Of a DNA stretch of 64,000 bases, positions 1 through 9,936 are shown one piece after another. Both the position numbers and the translations under genes were made by a program. The notes beneath the pieces are model-generated. The model made no database searches. It was not told where the DNA came from and saw nothing but the letters and a program-made list of their open reading frames with translations. Source of the stretch: Bordetella genomosp. 13 (lineage in GTDB: Bacteria; Pseudomonadota; Gammaproteobacteria; Burkholderiales; Burkholderiaceae_B); NCBI RefSeq assembly GCF_007679965.1, contig NZ_VEHL01000001.1, forward strand, positions 1,217,668 to 1,281,667, in the 5' to 3' direction. Numbering within the stretch: the first letter of the stretch is position 1; each line of letters starts with the position of its first letter.

Positions 1-2
1 GC

Positions 3-995
3 CGCGTCGGCGTGCTGCTGGTCAACCTTGGCACGCCCGACACCCCGTCCCGGGGCGACATCCGCAAGTACCTGCGCGAGTTCCTGTCGGATCCGCGCGT
101 CATTGAAATCCCGCGCTATCTCTGGAAGCCCATCCTGCACTGCCTGGTGCTGACGATGCGGCCCAAGAGGCTGGAGCCGCGCTATCGCGGCATCTGGATG
201 GACGGCGGTTCGCCGCTGATGGTCTACAGCCGCCAGCAGGCCGAGGGGCTGGCGCGGTCGCTGCGCGCGCGCGGCCGCGACGTCGAGGTCGAGCTGGCCA
301 TGCGCTACGGCAATCCGTCGGTGCCCGACGCCATGACGGCGCTGCGCCGGCGAGGCTGCGAGCACATCCTCGCCGTGCCCCTGTATCCGCAGTACGCCGC
401 CAGCACCACCGCCACCGCGGTCGACGCCGTCAGCGCGCATGCCGCGCGGCTGCGCGACCAGCCGGCGCTGCGCTTCATCAAGCGGTTCCATACCGATCCG
501 GGCTACATCGGCGCGCTGGCCGAGCGCATCGGGTCGCACTGGCAGGCCAATGGCCGGCCGGATCTGCTGCTGCTCAGCTTCCACGGCCTGCCGCGCTATT
601 CCATCGAATTGGGCGATCCGTACTACCGCGACTGCATGCAGACGGCGCAACTGCTGCGCGAACGCCTGGGCCTGGAGCCCGGGCAGATGGAGGTCACGTT
701 CCAGAGCCGCTTCGGCTCGGCCCGCTGGCTCGAGCCCTATACCGAGCCCACGCTTGCGGAAATGGCGCGGCGCGGCATCGCCTCGGTGGACGTGGTCTGC
801 CCTGGATTCGTGGCCGACTGCCTGGAAACCCTGGAGGAAATCAACCAGGAGTGCCGGCATGCGTTTCTCGAGGCGGGCGGCAAGCAGTTCCGCTACATTC
901 CGGCCCTGAACGACAGTCCCGCCTGGACGGCCGCGCTGACGGACATCGTGGACAATCACCTGCAGGGGTGGCCCGTCACGCCCGCCGGGCACTGA
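3..995 (+). CDS. hemH: Ferrochelatase, 5' end cut by the window edge
   Basis: Ferrochelatase inserts ferrous iron into protoporphyrin IX, the last step of haem synthesis, at the inner face of the cytoplasmic membrane. The visible reading frame is open from base 3 and begins R-V-G-V-L-L-V-N-L-G-T-P, which is the family's first beta strand, so roughly 20 to 35 N-terminal residues lie outside the window. The GTG at 12 is unlikely to be the true start. Visible family motifs are SFHGLP, carrying the iron-binding histidine, and CPGFVADCLETLEE near the C-terminus. The gene lies just upstream of the grpE-dnaK-dnaJ block. The following small gene begins 64 bases later with its own ribosome binding site. 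Confidence 0.95.
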   Translation, partial: RVGVLLVNLGTPDTPSRGDIRKYLREFLSDPRVIEIPRYLWKPILHCLVLTMRPKRLEPRYRGIWMDGGSPLMVYSRQQAEGLARSLRARGRDVEVELAMRYGNPSVPDAMTALRRRGCEHILAVPLYPQYAASTTATAVDAVSAHAARLRDQPALRFIKRFHTDPGYIGALAERIGSHWQANGRPDLLLLSFHGLPRYSIELGDPYYRDCMQTAQLLRERLGLEPGQMEVTFQSRFGSARWLEPYTEPTLAEMARRGIASVDVVCPGFVADCLETLEEINQECRHAFLEAGGKQFRYIPALNDSPAWTAALTDIVDNHLQGWPVTPAGH

Positions 996-1059
996 AGCGG
1001 CGGCCCCCTCCGGCACGCGGCTTGCTGCGGGGTAGGCAGGATCACCAAGGAGCGTGCTC

Positions 1060-1305
1060 ATGACCACCCATCCCAAGAAGACCGACTCGAAGCCCCGTTC
1101 CGGCACCGCCGAGAAAGACCCCGTCGAACGCGAGCTGGACGACGCGCTGGAAGATACCTTTCCCGCCAGCGATCCGATTTCGATCGACGCCGGCAAGGAT
1201 GCCGAAAACCGCAAGACGGGCCACGACCAGCGGGTCGACGAGGCGCTGGAAGACACCTTCCCGGCCAGCGATCCCGTCGCGCCGGCCCAGCCCGGCAAGA
1301 AATAA
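1060..1305 (+). CDS. Small protein with a duplicated ALEDTFPASDP motif
   Basis: An 81-residue, highly charged hydrophilic protein with no signal peptide or membrane segment. The ATG at 1060 is chosen because AAGGAG ends seven bases before it; a GTG at 1054 would overlap that site. The sequence contains the same motif twice: D-D-A-L-E-D-T-F-P-A-S-D-P at about residues 28-40 and D-E-A-L-E-D-T-F-P-A-S-D-P at about 60-72, joined by a Lys/Arg/Asp-rich linker. Short proteobacterial proteins ending in a similar FPASDP motif are common, but I know no function for them. Its position between hemH and the heat-shock genes suggests it could be stress related, which is only inference. Confidence 0.75.
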   Translation: MTTHPKKTDSKPRSGTAEKDPVERELDDALEDTFPASDPISIDAGKDAENRKTGHDQRVDEALEDTFPASDPVAPAQPGKK

Positions 1306-1418
1306 GTTGTCCACAGGCGCCGCCGCGCGGGCGGCGCCTGTTCGGGCCCGCACGGCGCAACGAGCCCGCGCCGGCCGGGAAAACGCCACCCGACCCCGAT
1401 TTTTCTTTCAAGACCGGA

Positions 1419-1446
1419 CTTGAAACAGGGGCATTCGTCCCCATCG
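1419..1446 (+). promoter_or_regulatory. Sigma-32 (heat-shock) promoter of grpE
   Basis: CTTGAAA at 1419-1425 and CCCCAT at 1439-1444 are separated by 13 bases. This matches the RpoH consensus CTTGAAA, 11 to 16 bases, CCCCATnT. The promoter lies 40 bases upstream of the grpE ATG, in the correct orientation for heat induction of grpE and the gene behind it. Confidence 0.85.
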
Positions 1447-1485
1447 TGCTGGGCGACCCCAACGAAACACTTTCCGGAGGACCCC

Positions 1486-2043
1486 ATGACGGCACCCCAA
1501 GAGCCTGTCGATTCCACCCCTGAGCAAGCGGCCGACGCTGCCGCCCCGGCGCTGGACAGCGTCGAGGCCTTGCAGGCCGAGATCGCCGCGTTGCGCGCCG
1601 AACTGGACGCCGCCCAGGCCGCGCAGAAGGCGGCGCAGGACCAGACCCTGCGCGCCATGGCCGAGAGCGAGAATGTGCGCCGCCGCGCCCAGGAAGATGT
1701 GTCCAAGGCCCGCAAGTTCGGCATCGAGTCGTTTGCCGAAAGCCTGGTGCCCGTCAAGGACAGCCTGGAGGCCGCGCTGGCCCAGCCCGAACAGACCGTC
1801 GAGAACCTGCGCGAAGGCGTCGAAGTGACCCTGAAGCAGCTGTCCTCCGCGTTCGAGCGCAACATGCTCAAGGACATCGCGCCGGCCCAGGGCGACAAGT
1901 TCGACCCGCACCAGCACCAGGCCATCTCGTCCGTGCCCGCCGAGCAGCCCGCCAATACCGTGGTGCAGCTGCTGCAGAAGGGCTACGCCATCGCCGATCG
2001 CACGCTGCGCCCCGCGCTGGTCGTGGTCGCCGCCGGCGGCTGA
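1486..2043 (+). CDS. grpE: Nucleotide exchange factor GrpE
   Basis: GrpE is the co-chaperone that releases ADP from DnaK and resets its substrate cycle in the cytoplasm. The 185-residue protein has an acidic Ala/Glu-rich N-terminus, a long coiled coil (roughly residues 20-70, including [13 protein letters not shown]) and the C-terminal beta domain with the family signature HQAISSVP and a terminal [12 protein letters not shown]. The ATG at 1486 is chosen because CCGGAGG lies five bases before it; the open frame extends further upstream without a plausible start and would run into the heat-shock promoter. Length and domain order are normal for the family. The thioredoxin-like gene follows 17 bases downstream, so the two are probably cotranscribed. 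Confidence 0.96.
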   Translation: MTAPQEPVDSTPEQAADAAAPALDSVEALQAEIAALRAELDAAQAAQKAAQDQTLRAMAESENVRRRAQEDVSKARKFGIESFAESLVPVKDSLEAALAQPEQTVENLREGVEVTLKQLSSAFERNMLKDIAPAQGDKFDPHQHQAISSVPAEQPANTVVQLLQKGYAIADRTLRPALVVVAAGG

Positions 2044-2060
2044 GCCCTCCCGGTCCCATC

Positions 2061-2450
2061 ATGGCCAACGCACCCTTCGATCCCGCGCAGGTCTTCGCGC
2101 TGTTCGGCATGCGCCACGTCGGCAATGACGACTTCGACGCCGCCGTCGCCCAAGCGCCCGGGGACGACCTGCGTTGCGTTTTCCTGTGGGGACAGGATTG
2201 TTACAATTGCAATCTGTTCAAGCAGACGGCATTGCTTCATCAAGAGGCGTTGCTGGCCCTCGGGCTGACCTGGTTCGAGGCCGACGTGTACGCCGACGAG
2301 CCGCTGGGCCGCCGTTTCGGGCTGCATGGCGTGCCGACCTTCGTGCTGTACCGCGCGGGCAAGCGGCTGGGCCGCATCACCGGCTGGCCGGGCCTGCCGC
2401 AGTTCACGGACGCCATCCGGCGGCAGCAGGCGGCAGCGGCAGGCGGGTGA
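2061..2450 (+). CDS. Thioredoxin-like protein between grpE and dnaK
   Basis: A 129-residue thioredoxin-fold protein. The active-site region reads F-L-W-G-Q-D-C-Y-N-C-N-L-F-K, so the redox pair is C-Y-N-C rather than C-G-P-C. The cis-proline region appears as G-L-H-G-V-P-T-F-V-L-Y, followed by R-A-G-K-R-L-G-R-I-T-G-W-P, typical of the thioredoxin C-terminal half. No signal peptide is present, so it should act in the cytoplasm. It lies 17 bases after grpE and 108 bases before dnaK, which has its own sigma-32 promoter, so it is probably heat-induced with grpE. A role in redox protection of the chaperone system is inference. Substrates are unknown. Confidence 0.85.
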   Translation: MANAPFDPAQVFALFGMRHVGNDDFDAAVAQAPGDDLRCVFLWGQDCYNCNLFKQTALLHQEALLALGLTWFEADVYADEPLGRRFGLHGVPTFVLYRAGKRLGRITGWPGLPQFTDAIRRQQAAAAGG

Positions 2451-2456
2451 TTTCCT

Positions 2457-2485
2457 CTTGAAAACCCTGCGGCCGACCCCAGTTA
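2457..2485 (+). promoter_or_regulatory. Sigma-32 (heat-shock) promoter of dnaK
   Basis: CTTGAAAA begins at 2457 and CCCCAGTTA lies at 2477-2485, with the same 13-base spacing as the grpE promoter. Only one base departs from the consensus CCCCATTTA. It starts seven bases after the thioredoxin-like stop codon and drives dnaK independently of grpE. Confidence 0.85.
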
Positions 2486-2558
2486 GGCTGGGACCGAGTT
2501 TTTCGACGGGTTTTTACCAACTCTTCGCATTCCAGAATTTCATTCAAGGCAACCTACC

Positions 2559-4481
<1,923 letters not shown>

Positions 4482-4498
4482 GGCGCGCTCCGCACGCA

Positions 4499-4541
4499 CC
4501 CGCCCGGTAGCCGGTTTTCCGCCTACCGGGCGGGTTCGTTT
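4499..4541 (+). terminator. Strong hairpin between dnaK and dnaJ
   Basis: CCCGCCCGGTAG at 4499-4510 pairs perfectly over 12 bases with CTACCGGGCGGG at 4523-4534, with a 12-base loop, and is followed by TTCGTTT. It can act as a partial terminator that keeps dnaJ expression below dnaK. No obvious separate sigma-32 promoter is visible before dnaJ, so partial read-through is likely. This is inference from sequence. Confidence 0.75.
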
Positions 4542-4585
4542 AAGACGTACCCGAACAGCGCTCTTTCCGGAGCCCACCGAACCTT

Positions 4586-5716
4586 ATGGCAAAACGCGAC
4601 TATTACGACGTTCTTGGTGTCGCCAAGAACGCCTCGGACGATGAACTGAAGAAGGCCTACCGGAAGCTGGCCATGAAATACCATCCGGACCGCAATCCGG
4701 ATAACAAGGAAGCCGAGGAGAAGTTCAAGGAGGCCAAGGAGGCCTACGAGATCCTGGGCGACGAGCAGAAGCGCGCGGCGTACGACCGCTATGGCCATGC
4801 CGGCGTGGACCCCAATGCCGCGGGCATGGGCGCGGGCGGCATGGGCGGCGGCTTCGCGGACGCCTTCGGCGACATCTTCGGCGAGATCTTCGGCGGCGCC
4901 GCCGGCGGCCGCCGGGGCGGCGGCCCGCAGGTGTACCGCGGCGCCGACCTGAAGTATTCGCTGGAAATCACGCTCGAGCAGGCGGCTGCCGGCTTCGACA
5001 CCGAGATCCGCGTGCCCAGCTGGGAAAATTGCGACACCTGCCACGGCTCGGGCGCAAAGGCCGGCACCACGCCCAAGACCTGCCGCACCTGCAACGGCGC
5101 GGGCGCCGTGCGCATGCAACAAGGCTTCTTCAGCGTGCAGCAGACCTGCCCGACCTGCCACGGCAGCGGGAAGGAAATCACCGATCCGTGCCCCGCCTGC
5201 GACGGCGTGGGGCGCATCCGCAAGAACAAGACCTTGCAGGTGAAGATTCCCGCCGGTATCGACGACGGCATGCGCATCCGCTCCAGCGGCAACGGCGAGC
5301 CGGGCATCAACGGCGGGCCCGCGGGCGACCTGTACGTCGAGATCCATCTCAAGCAGCACAAGATCTTCCAGCGCGACGGCGACGATCTGCACTGCGAGCT
5401 GACCATCCCGTTCACCACGGCGGCGCTGGGCGGCGACCTGCAGGTGCCCACGCTGGGCGGCAAGGCAGAGATCCAGATCCCCGAAGGCACCCAGTCGGGC
5501 AAGACCTTCCGCCTGCGCGGCAAGGGCATCCGCGGCGTGCGCGCGGGCTATCCGGGCGACCTGTACTGCCACGTGGTGGTCGAGACGCCGGTGCGCCTGA
5601 GCGACGAGCAGAAGTCGATTTTGCGGCAATTCGAGGCCTCGCTGAACGACGGCGGCGACCGGCATTCGCCGCAGAGCAAGAGCTGGACGGATCGGGTGAA
5701 GGAGTTCTTCAGCTGA
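4586..5716 (+). CDS. dnaJ: Hsp40 co-chaperone DnaJ
   Basis: DnaJ delivers substrates to DnaK and stimulates its ATPase. The 376-residue protein shows the complete type I architecture: J domain (residues 1-70) with the HPD tripeptide in [10 protein letters not shown], a Gly/Phe-rich region, and a zinc domain with four CxxCxGxG repeats ([32 protein letters not shown]). Two C-terminal beta domains for substrate binding follow. The start at 4586 is fixed by the canonical [11 protein letters not shown]. It lies 104 bases after dnaK, behind a strong hairpin, and is itself followed by a rho-independent terminator, so it is the last gene of the block. Confidence 0.99.
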   Translation: MAKRDYYDVLGVAKNASDDELKKAYRKLAMKYHPDRNPDNKEAEEKFKEAKEAYEILGDEQKRAAYDRYGHAGVDPNAAGMGAGGMGGGFADAFGDIFGEIFGGAAGGRRGGGPQVYRGADLKYSLEITLEQAAAGFDTEIRVPSWENCDTCHGSGAKAGTTPKTCRTCNGAGAVRMQQGFFSVQQTCPTCHGSGKEITDPCPACDGVGRIRKNKTLQVKIPAGIDDGMRIRSSGNGEPGINGGPAGDLYVEIHLKQHKIFQRDGDDLHCELTIPFTTAALGGDLQVPTLGGKAEIQIPEGTQSGKTFRLRGKGIRGVRAGYPGDLYCHVVVETPVRLSDEQKSILRQFEASLNDGGDRHSPQSKSWTDRVKEFFS

Positions 5717-5751
5717 TCCGTTGCGGCCTTCGCGAGAGGGCACGGCAGGGC

Positions 5752-5825
5752 AAGCCCGTTTTGACGGTTGGCTGGCGATGGAGGATGCCTCCGCGCCAGG
5801 TCCCCGGCAAGACGGGCTTTTTCTT
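5752..5825 (+). terminator. Terminator of dnaJ
   Basis: AAGCCCGTTTTG at 5752-5763 pairs with CAAGACGGGCTT at 5808-5819 (one G-T pair) and is followed by TTTTCTTT. The loop itself folds, with TGGCG..CGCCA and GGAGG..CCTCC nested inside. It is a long compound hairpin ending the heat-shock block. Confidence 0.8.
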
Positions 5826-5861
5826 TGAGTGCCAGGCACGACAAACAAAAATATTCCACTA

Positions 5862-5879
5862 ACCATCCAAGTGGATGGT
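5862..5879 (+). promoter_or_regulatory. Inverted repeat, probable operator of the RHH regulator
   Basis: ACCATCC, four bases (AAGT), then GGATGGT forms a perfect 7+7 inverted repeat. It lies just before the ribbon-helix-helix gene and overlaps one of its two candidate start codons (5875). RHH dimers usually bind such short inverted repeats, so autorepression is likely. No binding evidence is available from sequence alone. Confidence 0.5.
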
Positions 5880-5892
5880 GTACGATGTCGTC

Positions 5893-6315
5893 ATGCCGCC
5901 TCCCACTCCCGCCCTCGCATCCGCCTCCAAGCCTGCCGACGAGAAGGTCACCATCAACCTGGGCTACGTCGACCTGGGCCAGATCGACCTGCTGGTCCAG
6001 GAAGGGTTCTACGCGAACCGCACCGACCTGATACGCACCGCCATCCGCAACCAGCTCGCCACGCACGGCGACGCGGTGCGACAGGCGGTCAGCCGCAAGA
6101 CGCTCGTCCTGGGAATCCAGCACTACCGCGCCGAGGACTTGCTGGCGGTGCAGGCCAGCGGCCAGATGTTGCAGATTAGGGTGCTGGGGTTGGCGACGAT
6201 CGCGCCCGACGTCACGCCCGAACTGGCGCTGGCCACCATCGAGTCCCTGACCGTACTGGGCGCCCTGCACGCCAGCGCCGCCGTCAAGGCTGCCTTGCGT
6301 GACCGCATCCGCTGA
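5893..6315 (+). CDS. Ribbon-helix-helix (CopG-like) regulator
   Basis: A 140-residue protein. The N-terminal third reads K-V-T-I-N-L-G-Y-V-D-L-G-Q-I-D-L-L-V-Q-E-G-F-Y followed by A-N-R-T-D-L-I-R-T-A-I-R-N-Q-L. This is the beta strand plus two helices of an RHH DNA-binding domain like those of NikR and CopG. The remainder (about residues 55-140) is a helical/beta region rich in Ala and Leu with no recognised motif; it is a candidate oligomerisation or ligand domain. Starts at 5875 and 5893 are both in frame; 5893 is preferred because 5875 sits inside an inverted repeat that probably is its operator. It ends 25 bases before the PHB-depolymerase-like gene and probably controls itself and that gene. 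Confidence 0.8.
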   Translation: MPPPTPALASASKPADEKVTINLGYVDLGQIDLLVQEGFYANRTDLIRTAIRNQLATHGDAVRQAVSRKTLVLGIQHYRAEDLLAVQASGQMLQIRVLGLATIAPDVTPELALATIESLTVLGALHASAAVKAALRDRIR

Positions 6316-6340
6316 CGCCCCTAGCCGTAAAGGTATCTAC

Positions 6341-7444
6341 ATGCACCTTGATTTCCAGCAGCTCATGCAGCAGGCCACCCAGCTTACGCAGTCGGGGGAC
6401 CTGCGCGCCGCCACGGCCGCGATCCAGGCCGCCCTGCGCGGCGTTGGCCGCACCACGCGCGGCGCGAGCGAGGACGCCGACGTCATCGATGTCGAGGCAA
6501 TCGAGATCACCGCGTCCGTCGCCGCGTCCGGTACGGGGGCGGCGCGCGACCCGTCCGGCGACGTGCCCTTGCGCAAACCGATCCAGGCCGGCGATACGTT
6601 CACCACGGGTTCCTTCCGCAATTCGGCGGGGCTGCGTCACTACAAGCTGTACGTGCCGCCCAACGCGGGCGACCAGCCCTTGCCGCTGGTGGTCATGCTG
6701 CATGGCTGCACGCAGGACGCGGACGATTTCGCCGCCGGCACCGCCATGAACGACGCGGCCCGCGCCCAGGGTTTCTACGTGCTGTATCCCATCCAGTCGC
6801 GCGAGGCCAATCCCCAGAAGTGCTGGAACTGGTTCAAGCACAATCACCAGCGCGCGGAGCGCGGCGAACCCGCCATCCTGGCGGGCATGACGCGCTCGAT
6901 CATGCAGACCCACGCCATCGATGCCCGGCGGATCTACGTGGCCGGCCTGTCGGCGGGCGGGGCGATGGCCGCCATCCTGGCTGGCGCGTATCCCGGCCTG
7001 TATGCCGCCGCGGGCGTGCATTCCGGCCTGGCGCCCGGCGTGGCCTCCGACCTGCCCTCGGCGCTGGCCGCGATGAAGGGCGTGAACATCTCCGGATCCG
7101 CGCAGGCCGGCAGCGGGGTGCCGACGATCGTGTTCCATGGCGACCGCGATGCCACCGTGCATCCCAGCAACGCCCTGGCGGTGGCGGTGGCCAGCGCCGG
7201 CTCCGGCGCCCCTGTCCAGATGGACCGCGTGGCGGGCACGAATCGCCAGCGCCAGAGCATCCGGCACACGTATCGCAACGCCGCGGGAGACGTCATCGCC
7301 GAACGCTGGGAGATCAGCGGCGCGGGCCATGCCTGGGCCGGGGGATCGAAAAGCGGAACGTACACGGATCCGGCGGGGCCCGATGCCACGGGCGAGATGC
7401 TGCGGTTCTTCTTCGCACAGAAAGTGGGCGGCAAACAGGAATGA
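6341..7444 (+). CDS. PHB-depolymerase-family esterase
   Basis: A 367-residue alpha/beta hydrolase of the poly(3-hydroxybutyrate) depolymerase / LpqC esterase family. The nucleophile elbow is G-L-S-A-G-G with the serine near residue 204. The oxyanion region is V-V-M-L-H-G-C-T-Q, the acid is in F-H-G-D-R-D-A-T-V-H and the histidine in G-A-G-H-A-W-A-G-G. The W-N-W-F segment after the second strand is also typical. There is no signal peptide. The first 80 residues are a helical, Ala-rich extension of the kind seen in many betaproteobacterial members. The ATG at 6341 is preceded by TAAAGGT; upstream in-frame codons overlap the RHH gene. Whether the substrate is intracellular polyhydroxyalkanoate or another ester cannot be told from sequence. 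Confidence 0.85.
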   Translation: MHLDFQQLMQQATQLTQSGDLRAATAAIQAALRGVGRTTRGASEDADVIDVEAIEITASVAASGTGAARDPSGDVPLRKPIQAGDTFTTGSFRNSAGLRHYKLYVPPNAGDQPLPLVVMLHGCTQDADDFAAGTAMNDAARAQGFYVLYPIQSREANPQKCWNWFKHNHQRAERGEPAILAGMTRSIMQTHAIDARRIYVAGLSAGGAMAAILAGAYPGLYAAAGVHSGLAPGVASDLPSALAAMKGVNISGSAQAGSGVPTIVFHGDRDATVHPSNALAVAVASAGSGAPVQMDRVAGTNRQRQSIRHTYRNAAGDVIAERWEISGAGHAWAGGSKSGTYTDPAGPDATGEMLRFFFAQKVGGKQE

Positions 7445-7667
7445 CGGCCGCACGCTAGCCCATACGTGCTATCCAATCGGTTGAAGCGCTTATTACCCCA
7501 TCAGGCGTGAGATTCCAGCCAGACGATCGGTCAGGCCCTGTTCAGAGCGGGGCGAAGCGGATCATGCTGGACTGAGTGCAGGCGTTTCGCGATGGCCGGG
7601 TCTGCCGCGCGGCGTCCGCATGAAGCGCGCTTCTTGCGAACGGCCCTACAGCGTGGGCGCTGCGGCA

Positions 7668-8306
7668 TCACGGCCTGGGCGCGGCCTCGCGTTGCAAATA
7701 CCCCAGGCACAACGATTCCAGGTGATGCGGCAGCGTGCGCACCAGCCTGGCTGGCGCCGTGCCTTCCATCACGGCCTGGATCGGGCCGGTCATGGCTGTG
7801 CTGAACATGTAGGCCGCCATGGGCAGGTCGTCGAACCGCGCGTCCGGCGCCGTGTCCAGCATCGAACCCAGCAGCGTGCGGCTGCGTTGCTGCGCCTGCT
7901 GCACCAGCTCGCGCGCTTCCAGTTCGCCCGCCACGGCATACAGCGCGCGGCCTTCCTCGATGCGGTCGGTCTTGGCGCGCACGAAGGCATGCACCACGGC
8001 GCCGACCATGTCGGCCAGCGGCTTGCCATGCTTGGCCGTGGCGGCCGCCTCGACGGCATCCAGGATCCTGTCCAGGTGCCGCGCCAGCACCGCATACAGC
8101 AGCGCCTGCTTGTTCGGGTAGTACTGGTACAGCGTTCCCACTGACACCCCGGCGCGTTCCGCCACGCGTATCGTCGTCAGCTTCTGCAGGCCGCCCGCCA
8201 GCAAAACCTGAATAGTGGCGTCGAAAATCGCGTCCACGGTGGCCTGGGATCGGGCCTGGCGCGGCTGTTTGCGGGGCTTCAGCGTGGTTTCCGGGTGGGC
8301 GCTCAT
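7668..8306 (-). CDS. TetR-family transcriptional regulator
   Basis: A 212-residue TetR/AcrR regulator. The N-terminal helix-turn-helix is clear: R-S-Q-A-T-V-D-A-I-F-D-A-T-I-Q-V-L then T-I-R-V-A-E-R-A-G-V-S-V-G-T-L-Y-Q-Y-Y-P-N-K. The C-terminal ligand domain (about 80-212) is helical and not conserved enough to predict a ligand. The gene diverges from the pdxI-like reductase with 86 bases between the two starts. That spacer is AT-rich for this genome and contains AATC-TGAAG-GATT, an imperfect dyad that could be its operator. It most likely represses itself and the reductase gene. The 223 bases between its stop and the esterase gene hold nothing recognisable. Confidence 0.9.
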   Translation of the reverse strand: MSAHPETTLKPRKQPRQARSQATVDAIFDATIQVLLAGGLQKLTTIRVAERAGVSVGTLYQYYPNKQALLYAVLARHLDRILDAVEAAATAKHGKPLADMVGAVVHAFVRAKTDRIEEGRALYAVAGELEARELVQQAQQRSRTLLGSMLDTAPDARFDDLPMAAYMFSTAMTGPIQAVMEGTAPARLVRTLPHHLESLCLGYLQREAAPRP

Positions 8307-8392
8307 ATGCGAATTTTCAATCTGAAGGATTATTCATATTATGAACGTACTTCGCGCCGGATGCACTCGGCGCCTCTCACAAGGACCCCGAA

Positions 8393-9268
8393 ATGACCGA
8401 CGCTACCCTCGCAGGAACCTACAAGCTTGGCGACCTGACCGTGACGCGCATGGGCTACGGCGCCATGCAGCTTGCCGGCCCGCACGTGTTCGGCCCGCCG
8501 AAGGACCGCGCCGCGGCCGTCGCCGTGCTGCGCGCCGCCCTCGACCGCGGCATCAATCACATCGACACCAGCGACTTCTATGGCCCGCACGTCACCAACC
8601 AGATCATCCGCGAGGCGCTGCATCCGTATCGCGACGACCTGGTCATCGTGACGAAGGTCGGGGCCAGCCGCGGCACCGATGCGTCGTGGAATCCCGCCTC
8701 GTCGCCGGCGGAGCTGGAATCCGCCGTGCACGACAACCTGCGCAACCTGGGCCGCGACGTGCTGGACGTGGTCAACCTGCGGCTGATGTTCGACGTGGCG
8801 GGACCGGCGGAAGGCGACGTGGAGCCGTTGCTTACACCGCTGCTGGAATTGCAGCGCAAGGGCCTGATCCGCCACCTGGGCATCAGCAACGCCACCGCGG
8901 CGCAGGTCGGACAGGCGCAGCGCCTGGGCAGGATCGTGTGCGTGCAGAACATGTACAACCTGGCGCATCGCGGCGACGACGCGCTGCTCGACAGCCTGGC
9001 CAAGGACGGCATCGCCTACGTGCCGTTCTTCCCGCTGGGCGGCTTCTCGCCGCTGCAGTCGTCCATCCTGAACGACGTGGCGGCGCAATTGGACGCCACG
9101 CCGATGCAGGTGGCGCTGGCGTGGCTGCTGCAGCGTTCGCCGAACGTGCTGCTGATTCCGGGGACGTCGTCGGTGGCGCACCTGGAGCAGAACGTGGCGG
9201 CGGCGGGGATCGGATTATCGCCAGAGGCCGTGAAGGCGCTGGAGGCGATCGGTAGCCAGGCACGCTGA
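8393..9268 (+). CDS. pdxI: Aldo/keto reductase, pyridoxal reductase (PdxI/YdbC) type
   Basis: A 291-residue NADPH-dependent aldo/keto reductase that closely follows the E. coli YdbC/PdxI sequence from memory. Shared blocks include GYGAMQLAGP.VFGPP, NHIDTSDFYGPHVTNQIIREAL, AVHDNLRNLG.DVLDVVNLR, DGIAYVPFFPLGGF and ATPMQVALAWLLQRSPN. In E. coli this enzyme reduces pyridoxal to pyridoxine in vitamin B6 salvage. The catalytic Asp/Tyr/Lys positions are visible (H-I-D-T-S-D-F-Y, V-T-K-V-G); as in YdbC, the usual histidine strand reads N-L-R. It is divergent from a TetR gene that probably controls it, so a role in a TetR-sensed stress or aldehyde response is also possible. Confidence 0.85.
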   Translation: MTDATLAGTYKLGDLTVTRMGYGAMQLAGPHVFGPPKDRAAAVAVLRAALDRGINHIDTSDFYGPHVTNQIIREALHPYRDDLVIVTKVGASRGTDASWNPASSPAELESAVHDNLRNLGRDVLDVVNLRLMFDVAGPAEGDVEPLLTPLLELQRKGLIRHLGISNATAAQVGQAQRLGRIVCVQNMYNLAHRGDDALLDSLAKDGIAYVPFFPLGGFSPLQSSILNDVAAQLDATPMQVALAWLLQRSPNVLLIPGTSSVAHLEQNVAAAGIGLSPEAVKALEAIGSQAR

Positions 9269-9324
9269 CGCAGGATTGGACCGCGTGGTGTCGCGGTTCG
9301 AATCAAGGGATTCAGACGTGTCCG

Positions 9325-9936
9325 TCAAGCCAGGAATTTCGCCCGCACCTCCGCCGACCGATCCCACAGGTTCGGCAGCGAGGTGCCGCTGTAGCCCGAG
9401 ACGAACGGCTTGGCCTTGCCGGTGGCGGGGTCGAACACATGGCGGGCGATGGCGCCGATGTTGCCGCCGTACAGGTGGACGCTGATCGACGTGCGGTCGG
9501 CATGGGCGTTCCAGACCTTGTGCACGTCGCCCTCGGCGGGCGACAGCACTTCGATCTGGCCCGGCTGCAGCGCCGCCGGCTCGCCTTCCGGGACACAGGC
9601 GCCGTCGCGCACCCGATACCGCTGGCTGTACTCGCTGCCGCGCAGCATGCCCACGTAGCCCCACACCATGTGGTCGTGCACCGGCGTGGCCTGGCCGGGG
9701 CCCCAGACGAAGCTGACCAGGCTGAAGCGCTCCAGCGGATCGCAGTGCAGCAGGAACTGCTGGTAGTACTCGGAATGCGGCGTGGTACAGGCATCCGGCA
9801 GCCAGTCGTCGTGGGCGATCAGTTTGGCCAGTTCGCCCTGCAGTTCGGGACCGGCCATGCCGGCCGCGCCGTGCCGATCGGCCAGGCGGGTTGCCGCGGC
9901 GATGAAATCGCGCAGCCGATCGAGACGGCGTTCCAT
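9325..9936 (-). CDS. Thiol dioxygenase of the cysteine / 3-mercaptopropionate dioxygenase family
   Basis: A 203-residue cupin of the cysteine dioxygenase family. The iron ligands are expected at H87 and H89 (P-V-H-D-H) and H139 (D-V-H-K-V-W-N). Their spacing matches bacterial 3-mercaptopropionate dioxygenase closely, and H154-L-Y-G-G fits the conserved histidine of the outer shell. Such enzymes oxidise a thiol carboxylic acid to its sulfinic acid with molecular oxygen and ferrous iron. Bacterial members often prefer 3-mercaptopropionate over cysteine, but sequence alone does not settle the substrate. The ATG directly abuts the TGA of the AcuI-like gene (TGAATG), so the two are translationally coupled. 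It is the last gene of the seven-gene minus-strand operon. Confidence 0.85.
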   Translation of the reverse strand: MERRLDRLRDFIAAATRLADRHGAAGMAGPELQGELAKLIAHDDWLPDACTTPHSEYYQQFLLHCDPLERFSLVSFVWGPGQATPVHDHMVWGYVGMLRGSEYSQRYRVRDGACVPEGEPAALQPGQIEVLSPAEGDVHKVWNAHADRTSISVHLYGGNIGAIARHVFDPATGKAKPFVSGYSGTSLPNLWDRSAEVRAKFLA

